Positions 24,050 to 35,707 of a stretch of DNA of 64,000 nt are shown here, in pieces. Where the stretch lies: the NCBI RefSeq assembly GCF_000001735.4, contig NC_003070.9, positions 2,046,001-2,110,000 on the forward strand, read 5' to 3'. The translations under genes and the position numbers were made by a program. Every line of letters starts with the position of its first letter. Position 1 is the stretch's first letter. The stretch comes from Arabidopsis thaliana. Taxonomy: Eukaryota; Streptophyta; Magnoliopsida; Brassicales; Brassicaceae. Under the pieces are notes generated by a model that saw only the letters and a program-made list of their open reading frames with translations, ran no database searches and was not told the origin of the DNA.

Positions 24050-25193
24050 ATCTTTGAAACAAACTCGCCTGACACACATATTTTCTTTGGCGGCGTGATT
24101 TTGGAGACCTTTGATGGCTCTCAAGGATTTGCATAGAGACTTGTAAACCAGAAGATAACATCGGGTAATGATGGAGATTTTTTGTTTCAGCTGAATCTTA
24201 TTAGTGGATGAAGAAATTTCAGGTAAATGATTGGTTGGCAATATTTTTTTCTTTGGGAGATATGAAAGAGAAGGTGATCTTACAACATTAGTGATAAATA
24301 GTTCACATAAAGAGAAGTTTGGCACTATTTTCTGTTTGTCTTCATATTGTTAAAGTCGTTAAGATGCGATAGTTTGGTCGGGATTTTGTGGAAGTTATGT
24401 TAGTACCAAACTTGAAGATTTACTTCAATCCGAGGAGTTTTGTGTTAATTTCGCCAATCACCATTAATAATGTAGAACGTATCAAAATCTACAAAAACAA
24501 AATTACGTCATCGTAGACGCGTTGAAGTCATTAACACTAATTAGTAAATCATGGATTGGGCCAATGTGACCTCGAATAAAGTAAATAAATCTTAGGCGTT
24601 TATACCAATGAGATGCTATTTCCAACTTAAGCGACGGATATGAAATGACCAACATACCCTTAAAACACCTAACAAGGTTACAGAGTTACCTTTTTAACCT
24701 GATGATATCAATCCTGTCGCCTCTTCTTCTCCTTTGTCGAGAATAATATTTTTCTCCTTGAAACAGTTAAACCCTACACTCAATTTCTTACCCGCCAAAT
24801 TCCTTCTCTTTCAATGTGCGATTCCCTTTAATTGTGTACTCGTTTCTTTAATTGAGTTTCAATGGATTTAGAGTCTTCTCAAATTTTTCTATTGTAAGTT
24901 TCAAAATCCTCCTTTTTTTTTGTTTGTTTGCTTTTCTGCAATTTGCTTCTGTTCTCTGTTTCTTATATTCGAAAGCATTGGATTTTGGGCTTGTTTGTAT
25001 TCTGCTGAATGTGCTTGCATGATCAAGTTGGTAAATTTTCGAATTGGGTTTGTTTTTGATGATGTTTTGTCTCCTCCATGCATTGTCTTTTATGTTGACA
25101 GGTAATTTTCTAAAGGACACAGCAAGAAGTGAGTTTCAGGATCTTCTGTAATAATCTGATTAGATTCTGCAGTGTTTTCTTTTAGTTATTAGA
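24050..25193. other. Spacer and MUG3 leader
   Basis: Holds the 3' UTR of the pfkB gene and the MUG3 promoter and leader. A leader intron is likely, with donor ATT|GTAAGT at 24893/24894 and an acceptor near 25101. A short upstream ATG frame begins at 24862 (MDLESSQIFLL-like). I see no Mutator-type terminal inverted repeats flanking MUG3 by eye. Confidence 0.5.
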
Positions 25194-27374
25194 ATGGCAA
25201 ACGACGAGCTTGTGAAGTCTGAGAACCGTGATATCTCGTTTAGACAAGATCATTTCACGGGTAGTCGACACAACTATGAACTCTTCGTTGGTCATGACTA
25301 CAATTCCGCCTTCGAACAACTTCTCGATATCAACCTCCAGATTGGTGCCTCCTGTAACGGAAATGAGCTCTGGAACAACCTCCAGGACCACAGAGGGATC
25401 GATGAAACGAAAGAAGTGGCATGTTTAGATGTTAACCAAAATGACGGCTATCGCTCCTTTCCTGATAATGATGACTCTGAGATTGATAAATCAACTGTTA
25501 TTGAAGCCACGGGCGCTATCCATAAGGTAGAGTCTCAAGATACCGATGATAAATTAGAGTTGGAGATGAGTCAAAGCACCGAGTTTTCTCAGAAATCAGT
25601 CATGCCTTCTCCTAGCTCTCAATGCTGGTCCATGTCCGGTGCTGGTACTGACCATGAAATGGTCGTTGGTATGGAATTTTCTGATGCCTATGCTTGTAGG
25701 AGAGCGATTAAAAATGCAGCAATTTCTCTGCGTTTTGAGATGCGAACGATTAAATCTGACAAGACTCGCTTCACAGCAAAGTGCAACAGCAAGGGTTGCC
25801 CATGGAGGATTCACTGCGCCAAAGTTTCTAATGCTCCAACTTTTACGATAAGGACTATTCACGGGAGTCATACTTGTGGTGGGATTTCGCATCTTGGTCA
25901 TCAGCAAGCTTCAGTCCAGTGGGTTGCTGATGTTGTTGCTGAAAAGCTGAAAGAAAATCCTCATTTCAAACCAAAGGAGATACTAGAGGAGATTTATCGA
26001 GTTCATGGTATTTCACTGTCCTACAAGCAGGCATGGAGGGGGAAAGAGCGCATAATGGCTACTCTTCGCGGGTCTACTCTTCGTGGGTCATTTGAAGAAG
26101 AATATCGCCTTCTTCCCCAATACTGTGATGAAATCAGAAGGTCTAATCCTGGGAGCGTCGCTGTGGTTCATGTGAATCCCATTGATGGGTGCTTTCAACA
26201 CTTGTTTATTTCTTTCCAAGCATCAATCTCTGGTTTTTTAAATGCTTGCCGGCCTCTTATTGCACTGGACAGTACAGTTTTAAAGAGCAAATATCCAGGG
26301 ACGTTGCTGCTTGCCACTGGATTTGATGGAGATGGAGCTGTGTTTCCTTTGGCATTCGCTATTGTTAACGAAGAGAACGATGACAACTGGCATCGGTTTC
26401 TCTCCGAGCTTCGTAAGATTCTAGATGAGAATATGCCAAAGCTTACCATATTGTCCAGCGGAGAGAGACCCGTTGTTGATGGGGTAGAGGCTAATTTCCC
26501 AGCAGCATTTCATGGCTTTTGTCTCCATTATCTCACAGAACGATTCCAAAGAGAATTCCAAAGCTCTGTTCTTGTAGACCTTTTTTGGGAGGCTGCGCAT
26601 TGTCTCACAGTTCTCGAGTTCAAATCAAAAATCAACAAGATCGAGCAGATATCCCCGGAAGCTTCGTTATGGATCCAAAACAAGTCTCCTGCTCGATGGG
26701 CATCATCATACTTTGAAGGAACAAGGTTTGGACAATTAACTGCAAATGTTATTACCGAGTCACTCAGCAATTGGGTTGAAGATACCTCAGGTCTTCCTAT
26801 AATCCAAACGATGGAGTGTATCCACCGCCATTTGATAAATATGTTGAAAGAACGCCGTGAAACAAGCTTGCATTGGTCTAATGTGCTTGTTCCTTCTGCT
26901 GAGAAACAAATGCTTGCTGCTATAGAACAATCTCGTGCTCACCGAGTTTACAGAGCAAACGAAGCAGAATTTGAAGTCATGACTTGTGAAGGAAACGTCG
27001 TTGTAAATATCGAAAACTGTTCTTGTTTATGCGGCCGGTGGCAGGTTTATGGTTTGCCCTGTAGCCACGCCGTTGGAGCTCTCTTGTCTTGCGAAGAGGA
27101 CGTTTATAGATACACAGAGAGTTGTTTCACAGTGGAGAATTACAGAAGAGCTTATGCAGAAACTCTAGAGCCAATATCAGACAAAGTTCAGTGGAAAGAA
27201 AATGATTCAGAGAGAGACAGTGAAAATGTAATAAAAACACCAAAGGCTATGAAAGGTGCTCCGAGGAAGAGGAGAGTAAGGGCAGAGGATCGTGACCGTG
27301 TGAGGCGTGTGGTTCATTGTGGTCGGTGTAATCAGACAGGCCATTTCAGAACAACTTGCACTGCTCCTATGTAA
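25194..27374 (+). CDS. MUG3: Domesticated Mutator-like (MUSTANG) transposase-derived protein
   Basis: A single uninterrupted coding exon of 726 residues, as in MULE transposases. Order: acidic N-terminus (1-150), FLYWCH/FAR1-like DNA-binding region with CNSKGCPWRIHC and ..HTCGG (about 170-235), MULE transposase domain (about 330-450), SWIM zinc finger with CSCLCGRW and PCSHAVG (609 onward), and a CCHC zinc knuckle CGRCNQTGHFRTTC (709-722). The first catalytic Asp is present (ALDST, D359), but the position usually filled by Asp in the family's ISDR motif reads LSSGER (420-425), so catalysis is doubtful. There is no PB1 domain, as in the MUG-A subgroup. MUSTANG genes are conserved, immobile, host-adopted genes affecting growth and flowering. 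Matches At1g06740. Confidence 0.93.
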   Translation: MANDELVKSENRDISFRQDHFTGSRHNYELFVGHDYNSAFEQLLDINLQIGASCNGNELWNNLQDHRGIDETKEVACLDVNQNDGYRSFPDNDDSEIDKSTVIEATGAIHKVESQDTDDKLELEMSQSTEFSQKSVMPSPSSQCWSMSGAGTDHEMVVGMEFSDAYACRRAIKNAAISLRFEMRTIKSDKTRFTAKCNSKGCPWRIHCAKVSNAPTFTIRTIHGSHTCGGISHLGHQQASVQWVADVVAEKLKENPHFKPKEILEEIYRVHGISLSYKQAWRGKERIMATLRGSTLRGSFEEEYRLLPQYCDEIRRSNPGSVAVVHVNPIDGCFQHLFISFQASISGFLNACRPLIALDSTVLKSKYPGTLLLATGFDGDGAVFPLAFAIVNEENDDNWHRFLSELRKILDENMPKLTILSSGERPVVDGVEANFPAAFHGFCLHYLTERFQREFQSSVLVDLFWEAAHCLTVLEFKSKINKIEQISPEASLWIQNKSPARWASSYFEGTRFGQLTANVITESLSNWVEDTSGLPIIQTMECIHRHLINMLKERRETSLHWSNVLVPSAEKQMLAAIEQSRAHRVYRANEAEFEVMTCEGNVVVNIENCSCLCGRWQVYGLPCSHAVGALLSCEEDVYRYTESCFTVENYRRAYAETLEPISDKVQWKENDSERDSENVIKTPKAMKGAPRKRRVRAEDRDRVRRVVHCGRCNQTGHFRTTCTAPM

Positions 27375-27881
27375 TGTAACAGTTGTACTATTTGTGGGGT
27401 TTCTTAGGTTTTTAGGATATTTTTTGGTAGAGGATTTGCTCTCAGTAGTTAGAAATTATAATTTACTATGGTTTTAGGTTAATGTAACATGCTACTTCCT
27501 TTTACATCTTTTTCGACATGAACTTGATCAATTTTTATTTGACCAATTTCTCAATGAACTACGGAAAAAATCATTGGGTCGAATCTGATAATCTTTTACT
27601 TGATTTTGGACACCTAAAATATGGTACTTGGTTTTGCATACAGTTTTGTTGAATATTTGAGGGGATCTCTGCCTATAAATAGAGTTTTCCAAGACCAATT
27701 GATCTCCTCAGCTATTTTTAGTACCAAATTGGATGGTGGTAAAGAAATCAGATTCCTTAATCTTCGCCACAGATTACGGAAAATGAAAACACAATGAAGA
27801 CTCAAGAAACAACAACAATGGCGACGAAGAACAATCTGAGTTTCAACAAAACACACACCATTCACTAATCAATCCATCGTC
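27375..27881 (+). other. MUG3 3' UTR and promoter of the P-loop gene
   Basis: AT-rich. Several ATGs at 27733, 27783 and 27794 open only short frames that do not join the downstream gene. Confidence 0.5.
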
Positions 27882-30350
27882 ATGCAGAGAGGTGAAGTTT
27901 TTGATATTACAGGTTTTGAAGAAGAAGAAAAAAATCTTATTCCTGATTGTGTTGTTGTTTTTGACAGAATATTCAGGCAACAGAACTTCGACATACTCTC
28001 AGATATTGGTGGTGTCATCGATAGGTTTAATGATAGCAGCCGCAGTGCATTACCGTCTGCGGAGGCTACGTGACACCAAAATCATCCCTCGTCTCAAATC
28101 ATCTCACAAACACAAAGGCCATGAGAAACTCGAGAGATTCTCTCATTACGTCGGTAAAATATATAAACACATTATCCTCCATGAGCAAGGAATGCCTTGT
28201 ACCAAAAGTTAACGCTTTTTTTCCTGATTTGGGACATGAAACGTAGCAAGGCAAATGGGATTCAAGGACAGAAGAGAGTGTCCAAATCTCTGCAAGTTAG
28301 CAGCAGAATACATAAGTAAATCTGAATGTTGTGAAGAAGACATTTACAGCTTTTTCTCTGAAGAACCTGATGCTGATACCCTCTTCATTAAGCTTGTTGA
28401 GGAGTTTGAAAGATGCATTCTCAGCTACTTTGCGTTTCACTGGAGCCACGCCGATCTCATGATTACTCAGGTTTGTGTGAAAAGAAAAAAACCTTTCTCT
28501 TATTACAACACATTGTAGACCAAAGCACTCAATGTCATAATATATGAATCTCAGGTACTGAGCGCTGATGCTGAGCCAAAGAGGAAGCTGAAACAAATTG
28601 TGATGGCAGCTACAAGGTAATGAACAAAAGAAACAGAAACAGGATTTATTTTGTATTAGAAAGCCGTGTGTTCTGTTTTAGTGATTGACGAATAATTGAT
28701 TTTGTGTGTATATGTATCTAGGGAGCTGAGGATTAAGAGGGTGACTAAGAACTTAAAAGTGGCAAGAGTGTTCAACACTTTGGTAGAGGAAATGAGAGCA
28801 ATGGGGCTCGCGTCTGTGGATGACTCGCAGTGCACAGAAGTTATGGCACCAGTGGCTCACAAAGACAGAAGTCCAGTGCTACTCCTTATGGGTGGTGGGA
28901 TGGGTGCAGGGAAAAGCACTGTGCTTAAGGACATACTCAAAGAGTAAATAAAGATCTCATTATATAATTATCACTTCTACTATACATATAGAGAAACGTA
29001 TATATCTATGTAGCTGAAGCAAAGAAGCTAACCAAATGGTTTTCACTATGGAAGCAGAGCATTCTGGGCAGGAGCAGACTCTGTGGTGATTGAAGCTGAT
29101 GCTTTCAAAGAGTCTGATGTCATTTACAGAGCCTTAAGCTCTCGTGGCCATGTCGATATGATCCAGACAGCTGAATTGGTAAGCCATCCACAAACATCTT
29201 CAAGAACCTGTCGGAGTCATGAAAATGTTGATTCTGAGGTTTGAAATTGTTTTGTGAGAATATATAGGTTCATCAGTCATCAACAGATGCAGCTTCATCC
29301 CTGCTAGTGACGGCTCTGAACGAAGGAAGGGATGTGATAATGGATGGGACACTCTCTTGGGTACCTTTTGTGGTGCAGACAATAACAATGGCGAGGAACG
29401 TACACCGACACCATTACAGAATGGGAGCTGGATACAAGGTTGGTGATGATGGAGTTATAACAGAGAACTATTGGGAACGAATTGGTGAAAGGCAACAGAT
29501 TCAAGAGGATGGTCGTAGGAGAAAACCGTATAGAATAGAACTAGTTGGAGTTGTGTGCGATGCGTATTTAGCAGTTATAAGAGGCATTAGGTGAGTACAA
29601 AGCACCATCTTATCTTTCAATCTATCTTTCAAGTTTGTCTCTTATTAACTTAAAAGAGTGTTTTTGGCTGAGATTGTAGGAGAGCTATCATGTGCAGAAG
29701 AGCAGTTAGGGTGAGATCACAGCTGAGATCTCACAAACGGTTTGCGGAAGCATTTCCTACATATTGCAGCCTTGTCGACAATGCTAGGCTCTACTGCACT
29801 AACGCGCTGGAAGGCTCTCCAAAGGTTAGTTTTGAAATTGGAACCGATAAACTTATACTTTAACTCAATGCAACAAAGAACTTAACCGATTTGAACAAGA
29901 GAAATTTCAAACTCTCGACCAATGCCTAAGCCAAGATCCTAGACCAACTTAGAAAGCCCCAACTCACCCCTAGGCTAGTTATAGTTCTCCTGCACTAAGA
30001 GTTAACAAGAACATCTTATCAATGGTGCATAGATAATAGTAGATAAGAAAAATACTAATAGGTGAAGTGTGATTGTGAAACAGCTGATAGGTTGGAAAGA
30101 AAAGGAAAAGACATTGCTAGTAGATACAGAAGAGATAGATTGTTTGAAGCGAGTAGGAGGGTTAAACGAGAACGCAGGCTCCATTTACGAGCTCTATAGA
30201 CAACCCAACCCTGCTTGTGAAGCAGGTTCAATCTGGAAAGACATTGTTCTTTCACCTTCAAGGTTTAGCATTCAACAGGAACTCAAATATTCCATTCAGA
30301 AAGTTGAAAAAAGATCTAAACAACATCTCATCAACAACACCAAAAGCTGA
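27882..30350 (+). CDS. Zeta-toxin-fold P-loop NTPase with N-terminal membrane segment
   Basis: Proposed exons 27882-27891 (10 nt), 27968-28153, 28247-28470, 28555-28616, 28722-28943, 29058-29178, 29268-29590, 29680-29824, 30084-30350; 519 residues. The tiny first coding exon (ATG CAG AGA G) joins by a 76-nt intron to a hydrophobic segment, TYSQILVVSSIGLMIAAAV, followed by Arg/Lys-rich residues, a plausible membrane anchor. The Walker A motif GGGMGAGKST is at 218-227, followed by VVIEADAFK and an MDGTLSW region, as in the zeta-toxin/AAA P-loop kinase family. Plant members are ordinary cellular genes of unknown function; this is not evidence of a toxin. The start is the least certain point; the first downstream in-frame ATG is 28030. 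Matches At1g06750. Confidence 0.85.
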
Positions 30351-30686
30351 AAATGGTAAACATAGAAAACAAGGGCAGAGTTGACAAGGAAGAACAGAAA
30401 CTTGTTCATTGTATAACTTCAATGTTGTAAAAGTTTGTTGATTGTATAATAACATCCATGTTTACTATAACTCAACAAGAACAGCACTAGCCTGACACAA
30501 ATTAGCTGCAAAGAAACTCGAGTTTGCTTCATTGATGAAATCTATATATGATTTAAGGGGTAGTCCAAAGGAACTGTGAATAACAAGAACACTGAAAGAA
30601 GAAAAGCAAACAAAGTCGCATAAAGATGATTGAATTATACAAGTCTAAACTATCGTTAACCATTCTTCTACCTACAAACCCTAACT
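30351..30686. other. Convergent 3' ends of the P-loop gene and histone H1.1
   Basis: AT-rich 3' UTR sequence of both genes; no coding region seen. Confidence 0.55.
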
Positions 30687-31616
30687 TCACTTCTTAACCC
30701 TAGAAGAAGCCCTCTTTGCTGGAGACTTAACCGTCTTTGGCTTCACAACCTTCTTAACCGGAGTCTTCTTCTTTGTGGCCACCGTAGCAACTTTCTTCGT
30801 GGCAGCAACAGCTTTCTTAGCCGGAGATGTAACCTTGGCCGTTTTGGCTGCCTTGGCTGGTCTAGCCTTAGCCTTGGGCTTCGCATCAACAGCTTTCCTC
30901 TTAGTTGCAGCAGCAGTGGCACGAGGAACGGGCTTAGCCTTAGCCTTCGCGGTCACTTTCTTAGCAGCAGCAGTCTTAGGTTTAACGGCGATTGTTTTCT
31001 TAGCCTTGGAAGCCGCAGCGACCTTTCTCTTCGCCTTGGTAACCGCCACAGTCGCCGGTTTCTTCTTCGCAGGAGCAGATTTCTCCGCTGCCGCCTTAGG
31101 GGATGATGCTTTAGCCGACGCCGATGGGAGTTTAAACGAGGCTTTGACCTTCACAAGCTTCCCAGAAGCAACGAGTCTCTTCAGATTGAGAAGCAACAGC
31201 TTTCTGAATGTTGGAGGAAGCTCCTTACGCTTCTCCTCGATGAACTTCTGAATCGCGTATTGGCTAGATCCAGTTCTCTCTTTCAACGTAACAATCGCAT
31301 CCTTAATCATCTGAAATCGCATCAACAAAGAACACAAAAATCAATTTCTAAATTCCAAAATCAGAATCCGGCTTAATAAGAAACACGAATAAACGAAATC
31401 GAATCTCATTTTTACCTCTTCGTAAGTAGGATGAGATGAAACAGTTCTCTTCTTCGGAGCGGCAGCAACAGTCTTCTTCTCCTTCACTTCCTTAACATTC
31501 TTCGTCTTTCGTCCTTTCGCTGCAGGCTTCTTCTCAACGGCCGCATCCGTCACCGGCGCATCCGCAGCGGTGTTTCCTTCGATCGTAGCAGCGTTCTCTA
31601 TTTCCACCTCTGACAT
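30687..31616 (-). CDS. H1.1: Linker histone H1.1
   Basis: Two exons (31416-31616 and 30687-31310) give 274 residues. Linker histone binds nucleosomal DNA at entry/exit and compacts chromatin. The tripartite structure is clear: a short acidic/Lys N-tail, the winged-helix globular domain (about 60-130; HPTYEEMIKDAIVTLKER..., then SSQYAIQKFI and LKRLVASGKLVKVKASFKL), and a long Lys/Ala/Pro C-tail with PAKK, TPVKK and SPAKR motifs (DNA-binding and CDK-site-like). The intron splits the globular domain after its first helix residues. The antisense Ala/Leu-rich frame over the tail is only a shadow. Matches At1g06760. Confidence 0.97.
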
Positions 31617-31720
31617 CGTCTTCTGAACTTAAGATCGGAAAATTTGATTGCAAGAAAGCGTAAATGTAATTTCGAAAGTGATTATGAGGATTGTGAAGAG
31701 GATCATTGGAAACGTCCGAT

Positions 31721-31795
31721 TTATATAGTTAGATGTGTATTAGACGGCAATTCATATCTGGCTTCTGATTGGTTAAAACAATGACTACGCGGATC
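31721..31795 (-). promoter_or_regulatory. Histone H1.1 promoter: TATA box, CCAAT box and plant histone octamer
   Basis: Reading leftward toward H1.1: octamer CGCGGATC at 31788-31795 (plus-strand orientation), a CCAAT box (ATTGG on plus) at 31768-31772, and TATATAA (ttatata on plus) at 31721-31727, about 105 nt before the ATG. CGCGGATC is the known plant histone-gene octamer linked to meristem/S-phase expression. Confidence 0.75.
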
Positions 31796-33221
31796 GCTAC
31801 TCTTTTCTCAGGTTTGAATATTAATCGTTGGATCAAATTTTATCGACGGCAGAGAAAGAAGGAGTGTAGATGGTGGGATGAGTAAGTTAGTGGATGTGGA
31901 TTAGATGCTTTGGTCATATTTGTTGTGCTTTTAGACTCGATTCATTTGACCATAACTCGTGATATACTCGATGAAATTCGTTTTTGTTTTTTGCATTGTG
32001 TAGAAAATTCTGTGAGGGTTCGTTTGATTATCTAAACGTGAAAAATGGATTATTTTGTAATGAGATATTCGGTTATGAAGCAAGATATGTCAAAACTATT
32101 GTTTTTCTTGCTAGTATTACAGTATATTTGGTTTTTCGAATAATGCTAAAGAGAATTTCGATGAAAATTATGTTAATATGAAACTTGACTAATCAAGGAG
32201 TGAACCGAACCAATAAACGTGGGATTTCAATTACTTTTTGATCCAAAATCATTTGAATGAATACTACCTAAGATGACCATCCTCTAGAATATGTTGCACA
32301 CTACTTGTTGATGTGTCATGTGTCTATGTTAAAAAGAGTCCGGATTATTCATAGATTGTGATTTACTAGTTTAAGTATGTAATCAACCAATTTTAATTGA
32401 TATTAAAACACATGTATAACTTTCCTTTAGTTATGATGCATAGATTACGTTTCTTAAGAGCAACACATGTACAAGGTCATCCGAGAGGCAATCTAGTCTA
32501 GGTGCAATCTCTTCAATGATTTTTTTTTGTTTTCTTTTGGATATCGTTAAGCATCATGGCTATATGTAAAGCATGAATTAAAAAGAATCTGTTAAATTGC
32601 ATACTCGTAACATTTTTTGAACATCATAACAATTTGTTATATAAATATGTTACTCATATTAAGCATGATGGTTGTCACCACATAGTGGTACTCACGATAA
32701 CACAAAATAGTGATAATGAACTTCATTCGTCTTTTGTCAGATAAGTTTTATGTAGTTAATTTGGTAGTTTTCTACCTCCATATAGGTCATCACAGTTCTA
32801 CTACATTCGTCATCCACAGTCAACACTTGAACAGTAATTCTTGAAAACCTTAGTTTCCATAGAAATGATGTAGTACCCAAATAAATGCATATAAATCAAT
32901 CTAAAACATCTTAAACTACAACATTTGATTAGAAAGTGACAACAATGTTACATGCAAGTCCAGAGAGGACACATAGTAGAAGAAGAAGAAAGAAAAGGGA
33001 AACAAATTTTGTATTTTCTTGCACAGAAAAGCGACTCATGAGTGTATATTTCGTCTATAGAAAAAAATATTAATACTAATTTCACAACACATTCGACTGC
33101 TCCTGTAGTTCTAGTAATGTTCTCTCTTGTAATGCTTTGAGAGATTCCATAAACCGAAAAGAAAAGATTACCCTGTCTCCACAGAATCTTCTTCTGCAAC
33201 AACATGAGTCTTTAAAGTCCT
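31796..33221. other. AT-rich spacer between H1.1 and DRIP1
   Basis: No coding sequence recognised. The right part (about 33060-33221) is probably the DRIP1 3' UTR. The rest is low-complexity AT-rich DNA with short unsupported frames. Confidence 0.5.
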
Positions 33222-35707
33222 TTACATGTTGCACTCTGGTAGCTTCCGAGCATAGACAAGAACCATCGTAAAATCCTTTGCAGAAGAACCTACCAATGCA
33301 GCAAACCGTTGGTGGTTTGAACTTTTCTGGAGCCATAGATCCACTAAATTGTAAAGCGTCAGCGTTGGGATCACCGCTTCTCCCATACACTTTATCTCTA
33401 TCTGAACATAAACCATAAGTATGTCCATTTTTTATCAACCAAACATATAAGTTCCATTATATTCAAACGTTCTATCCTTTCTCGTGCCATAGTGCATATA
33501 AAGACCCTTACCTCATTTTCACTCTCGAGATCTAGCTTCCTCATGAGGTACTTTTGGATGAAAGAAACTGTTGTATTTCCATCCCTATCACAGAATGAGA
33601 CATTGGATTATCTTCCCCAACAAAAGAATTCCTCATAACAGAAAAATGAGGGACTATGTAAGATGCAGCGACAACACAGGATATATAAAACAAAGAATAC
33701 CTAAACTGTAACCTACCTTATTCTCAAAAAATTTGCTGGAATTTGAGGTAAAGAAGTTCCTCCTTCCCTGTAACCAGTAAGCCCTTGTCAATATACCAAG
33801 AGAAGAGAAACAAAATGAAGAAAGAGAGAAAGATCATGAAAGGAAATAGTTTCAGATATGAGAGCAAAAATCTCACTGATCATTGGACGCCACAAGTGAG
33901 AACCAAACGGGACCATTTCTCCTCTCCTGTTTTGCACTTGACTCATCTGGTTGTGGCAAATTCCTTGAATCGCCTAAAGTGGTGGCAGACCTTTTGCGTT
34001 GAGTTGTACGCATTCTTTTAGGAGTAACAGTTTCTGATGTTGTAGGATCACCATTATTACTCTTGTCATCCTCACGTTTACATTTTCTCTTTTTATTCTT
34101 AGTTTTGGTTTTACTCCCTTGAAATTGATTGCGAGATACATTCGCGTGCTCAGATTTTGAACCTGACCCTTGAGAAGCAGAAGACTTCAAGGGCTTTGTC
34201 CCATTTGCCACTTCAACCAGAAAGTTCAAAGGTTTCCAATCCATTTTGGAATCCCAGGGTTCATCACCATCCTTGTTTTCTTTATTGGAGATGGACTCTT
34301 TACATGACTGCAAAAAACAAAATAACTCAAATGAATGTGAGACCAATAACAGTATCAAATATTTTTACTGAATATTTACTTTTGAAGTGTACCAAACAAA
34401 AATAAATATGTAACCAAATCATGTCAAATATGAAGTCATTACGAGAAAATAGAGTAGTTCAGTGATCACCTTCTTTGACTGTCTTTTATTCTGAGTGAAT
34501 TTGTTAAGAGTGTCGGGTGAGCTTGTGCTCTCCAGAAGCTCATCCCCAGAAGATTCTTCCTTCTTCACAGTTCTCTCAGCCAAAGAACCATTACGTAACT
34601 CTTTTCTTGTAGGTGCTTTAGTTCTTCTTCTCGTTGTTCCAGCTTGTGCTGACACCATAGGTGTGCTCACAACCAAAGAAGATATAGATCTCTCCTTCCT
34701 CTTTCCTGGTAAGGACACAATTCCAGGAGCTTTCACTTTTCTTCGTTTTAGAGCAAAGATTTTGGCCCTCAAGTCTTGCAAATTGTGGTCAGGCCTAAAA
34801 CCATGCACACAAGTGGCTCCCATCAGTACAATAACGAGTAAGAAAAAGGAAAGTACAAAAGAGATCTATTTAGATTCTCCTACAACATCCTATAAATGGT
34901 CTCTCTCTCATAAAAACCATTGTGCTACGTGTATTAAATGAACAAGATTCCAGAGATTGTGTTATAGCAGTTCATTTCACCAACAAGAAAAGCAATTGGA
35001 TTGAGTCCACAAATTAGATGAACAAGGAGCAAAGAAATTTAACCAAACTAAACCATATTTTGATGAGAACTGGTAGAGTCTGAAATACAGAACACGAATA
35101 GCTTACCTCAGCTTCTCCAATGGGGTGCTACCGAGGTCGATATTGCATACGGGACAAGTCTCTATCTCATCCTCCGTGATCTTCTCATAGATGCATTTCC
35201 TACAAACTGCGTACGAAAGTAATCTAAAAAGTTATTCCATTCCAGTAGATAGCAACTAACAACATGACTTATAATAAATGTGAGCAAATTTCATACTTGG
35301 TATAAGAAAAAACTCAAATTGAATTGCATACAAGTAAGAAGCTGAAACCCACAAGGAAACTATACATGAAAATGCTGAATCAACTATCACTAGAAAGACG
35401 AAGAAGGAGAGATTGAAGCAGTCAAAATTGCATATTCTTTTTGGTCAACAAAAACTATTCATTGACCCACTTTTCAATTGTATCGATTATAGGACGAGAC
35501 GAAGAAGACAGAGCTATAATATAATCATCCAAATTGAGAAGAAATCAAAGCCAATGTCAGCGAATTTCGAAACATTTGGTGGGTTAAAAAGAGGAACTGA
35601 CATGTGTGGAGGCACTCGGAGATAGTGGTGGCGTCACGGAGGATATTGTCGCAGATAGAGCAGCTTAAGCATGCCCTCATCGTCTCCTTCTTCACCTTAA
35701 TCATCAT
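33222..35707 (-). CDS. DRIP1: RING-finger E3 ubiquitin ligase DRIP1
   Basis: Seven exons (minus strand): 35602-35707, 35107-35206, 34470-34794, 33877-34307, 33717-33767, 33512-33584, 33222-33401; 421 residues. The N-terminal C3HC4 RING (about 16-58) shows CSIC, CLHTFCRKC and CPVC. The middle is Lys/Ser-rich with nuclear-signal-like KTKNKKRKCKR. The C-terminus has a ubiquitin-like RAWUL fold (FIQKYLMRKLDLE...LWLQ) typical of Polycomb-group RING proteins. DRIP1 is known to ubiquitinate the drought transcription factor DREB2A in the nucleus. Two ATGs in tandem (35707, 35704) begin the protein. Matches At1g06770, with a chromosome 2 partner DRIP2. Confidence 0.95.

Noticed and set aside
25194..27374. 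MUG3 as an active mobile element
   Set aside because: Only the transposase-like gene is seen: no terminal inverted repeats or target-site duplication by eye, and a catalytic position is changed.
28722..29590. Zeta-like P-loop gene as a bacterial toxin acquired by transfer
   Set aside because: It has many normal plant introns, ordinary base composition and a recalled paralogue on chromosome 2, so it is a long-standing plant gene.
30775..31251. Ala/Leu-rich plus-strand frame opposite histone H1.1
   Set aside because: It mirrors the Lys/Ala-rich tail codons on the opposite strand; no own start context or motif.
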